Positions 63,607 to 64,000 of a stretch of 64,000 nt of DNA are shown piece after piece (position 1 is the first letter of the stretch; every line of letters starts with the position of its first letter). The notes under the pieces were generated by a model, which did not search any database, was not told the DNA's origin, and saw only the letters and a list, made by a program, of their open reading frames with translations. Position numbers and translations under genes: made by a program. Source of the stretch: Anoplopoma fimbria (taxonomy: Eukaryota; Chordata; Actinopteri; Perciformes; Anoplopomatidae); contig NC_072467.1 in NCBI RefSeq assembly GCF_027596085.1, positions 4,926,861 to 4,990,860 of the forward strand, given 5' to 3'.

Positions 63607-64000
63607 CATGTAGTATGTATCAGTGTAAATTGGAAAAATCAGGCAAAAATATAATCTAATTAATTTAATATAATCTAATTTAATATAAACAGGACACAAT
63701 GTACACAAATATAATGTAATAAATGATGATAGTAATAATTATTTGCATTTTAATTTAATTATTGTTTGTGCAAATACATAAAACTGCCTGAATAAGGTTG
63801 TTGCCAAAAAAGAAAAAGTAAAGGAGAACATTTTAAAGCGAAGGGATGCATTAGTGTGTCTGTGAGTTAAAGGTCCAAGAAGACTTTATGTTGTAGCTTG
63901 AGGTATAATCACGCCTGTTCTTGACTTACTTTGGAGAATTTTCTTTACCTTCAAGAAGAAAGACAGACAGGTCAAAGAGAGAGAAAAATACAGAAAAAGA

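Overview
The window is non-coding-rich vertebrate DNA, almost certainly from a ray-finned (teleost, probably percomorph) fish. Three small protein-coding exons lie on the minus strand at 57873-57961, 53651-53836 and 49848-50112. Their conceptual translation and exact lengths (89, 186 and 265 nt) identify them as exons 6, 7 and 8 of WWOX, the WW-domain-containing short-chain dehydrogenase/reductase and tumour suppressor. All three have GT-AG borders and join in frame. Fish origin is suggested by the number of very long CA/TG microsatellites and by several interspersed repeats that I recognise as typical of teleost genomes.

Layout, in + coordinates with the gene running right to left: 57962-64000 is the 3' part of intron 5; 57873-57961 exon 6; 53837-57872 intron 6 (4,036 nt); 53651-53836 exon 7; 50113-53650 intron 7 (3,538 nt); 49848-50112 exon 8; 1-49847 the 5' part of intron 8, which runs off the left edge. 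Exons 1-5 should lie to the right of the window and exon 9 to the left. I found neither inside. In mammals intron 8 of WWOX is extremely large and hosts the common fragile site FRA16D. The fish intron 8 is at least 49.8 kb and is packed with long perfect CA/TG arrays, GA/TC tracts, a compound TG-TTTG-GA array, polypurine tracts and G-runs, so a fragile-site-like architecture may be shared.

The exons encode the middle and end of the SDR domain (human residues about 173-352): the catalytic serine in SSESHR, the YNRAK (YxxxK) active site and a conserved Tyr287. The canonical SDR asparagine (human Asn232) is replaced by cysteine. No other convincing gene is present. The remaining recognisable items are a 5'-truncated L2-like LINE tail (5499-6142), relics of at least three teleost non-autonomous repeat families, minisatellites and local duplications. 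One notable regulatory candidate is a 102-nt CA tract (transcript sense) that ends 32 nt upstream of the exon 8 acceptor.

Limits: everything was read by eye. Repeat-family names come from memory of teleost sequences and were not checked against a library. Array ends are accurate to a few bases.
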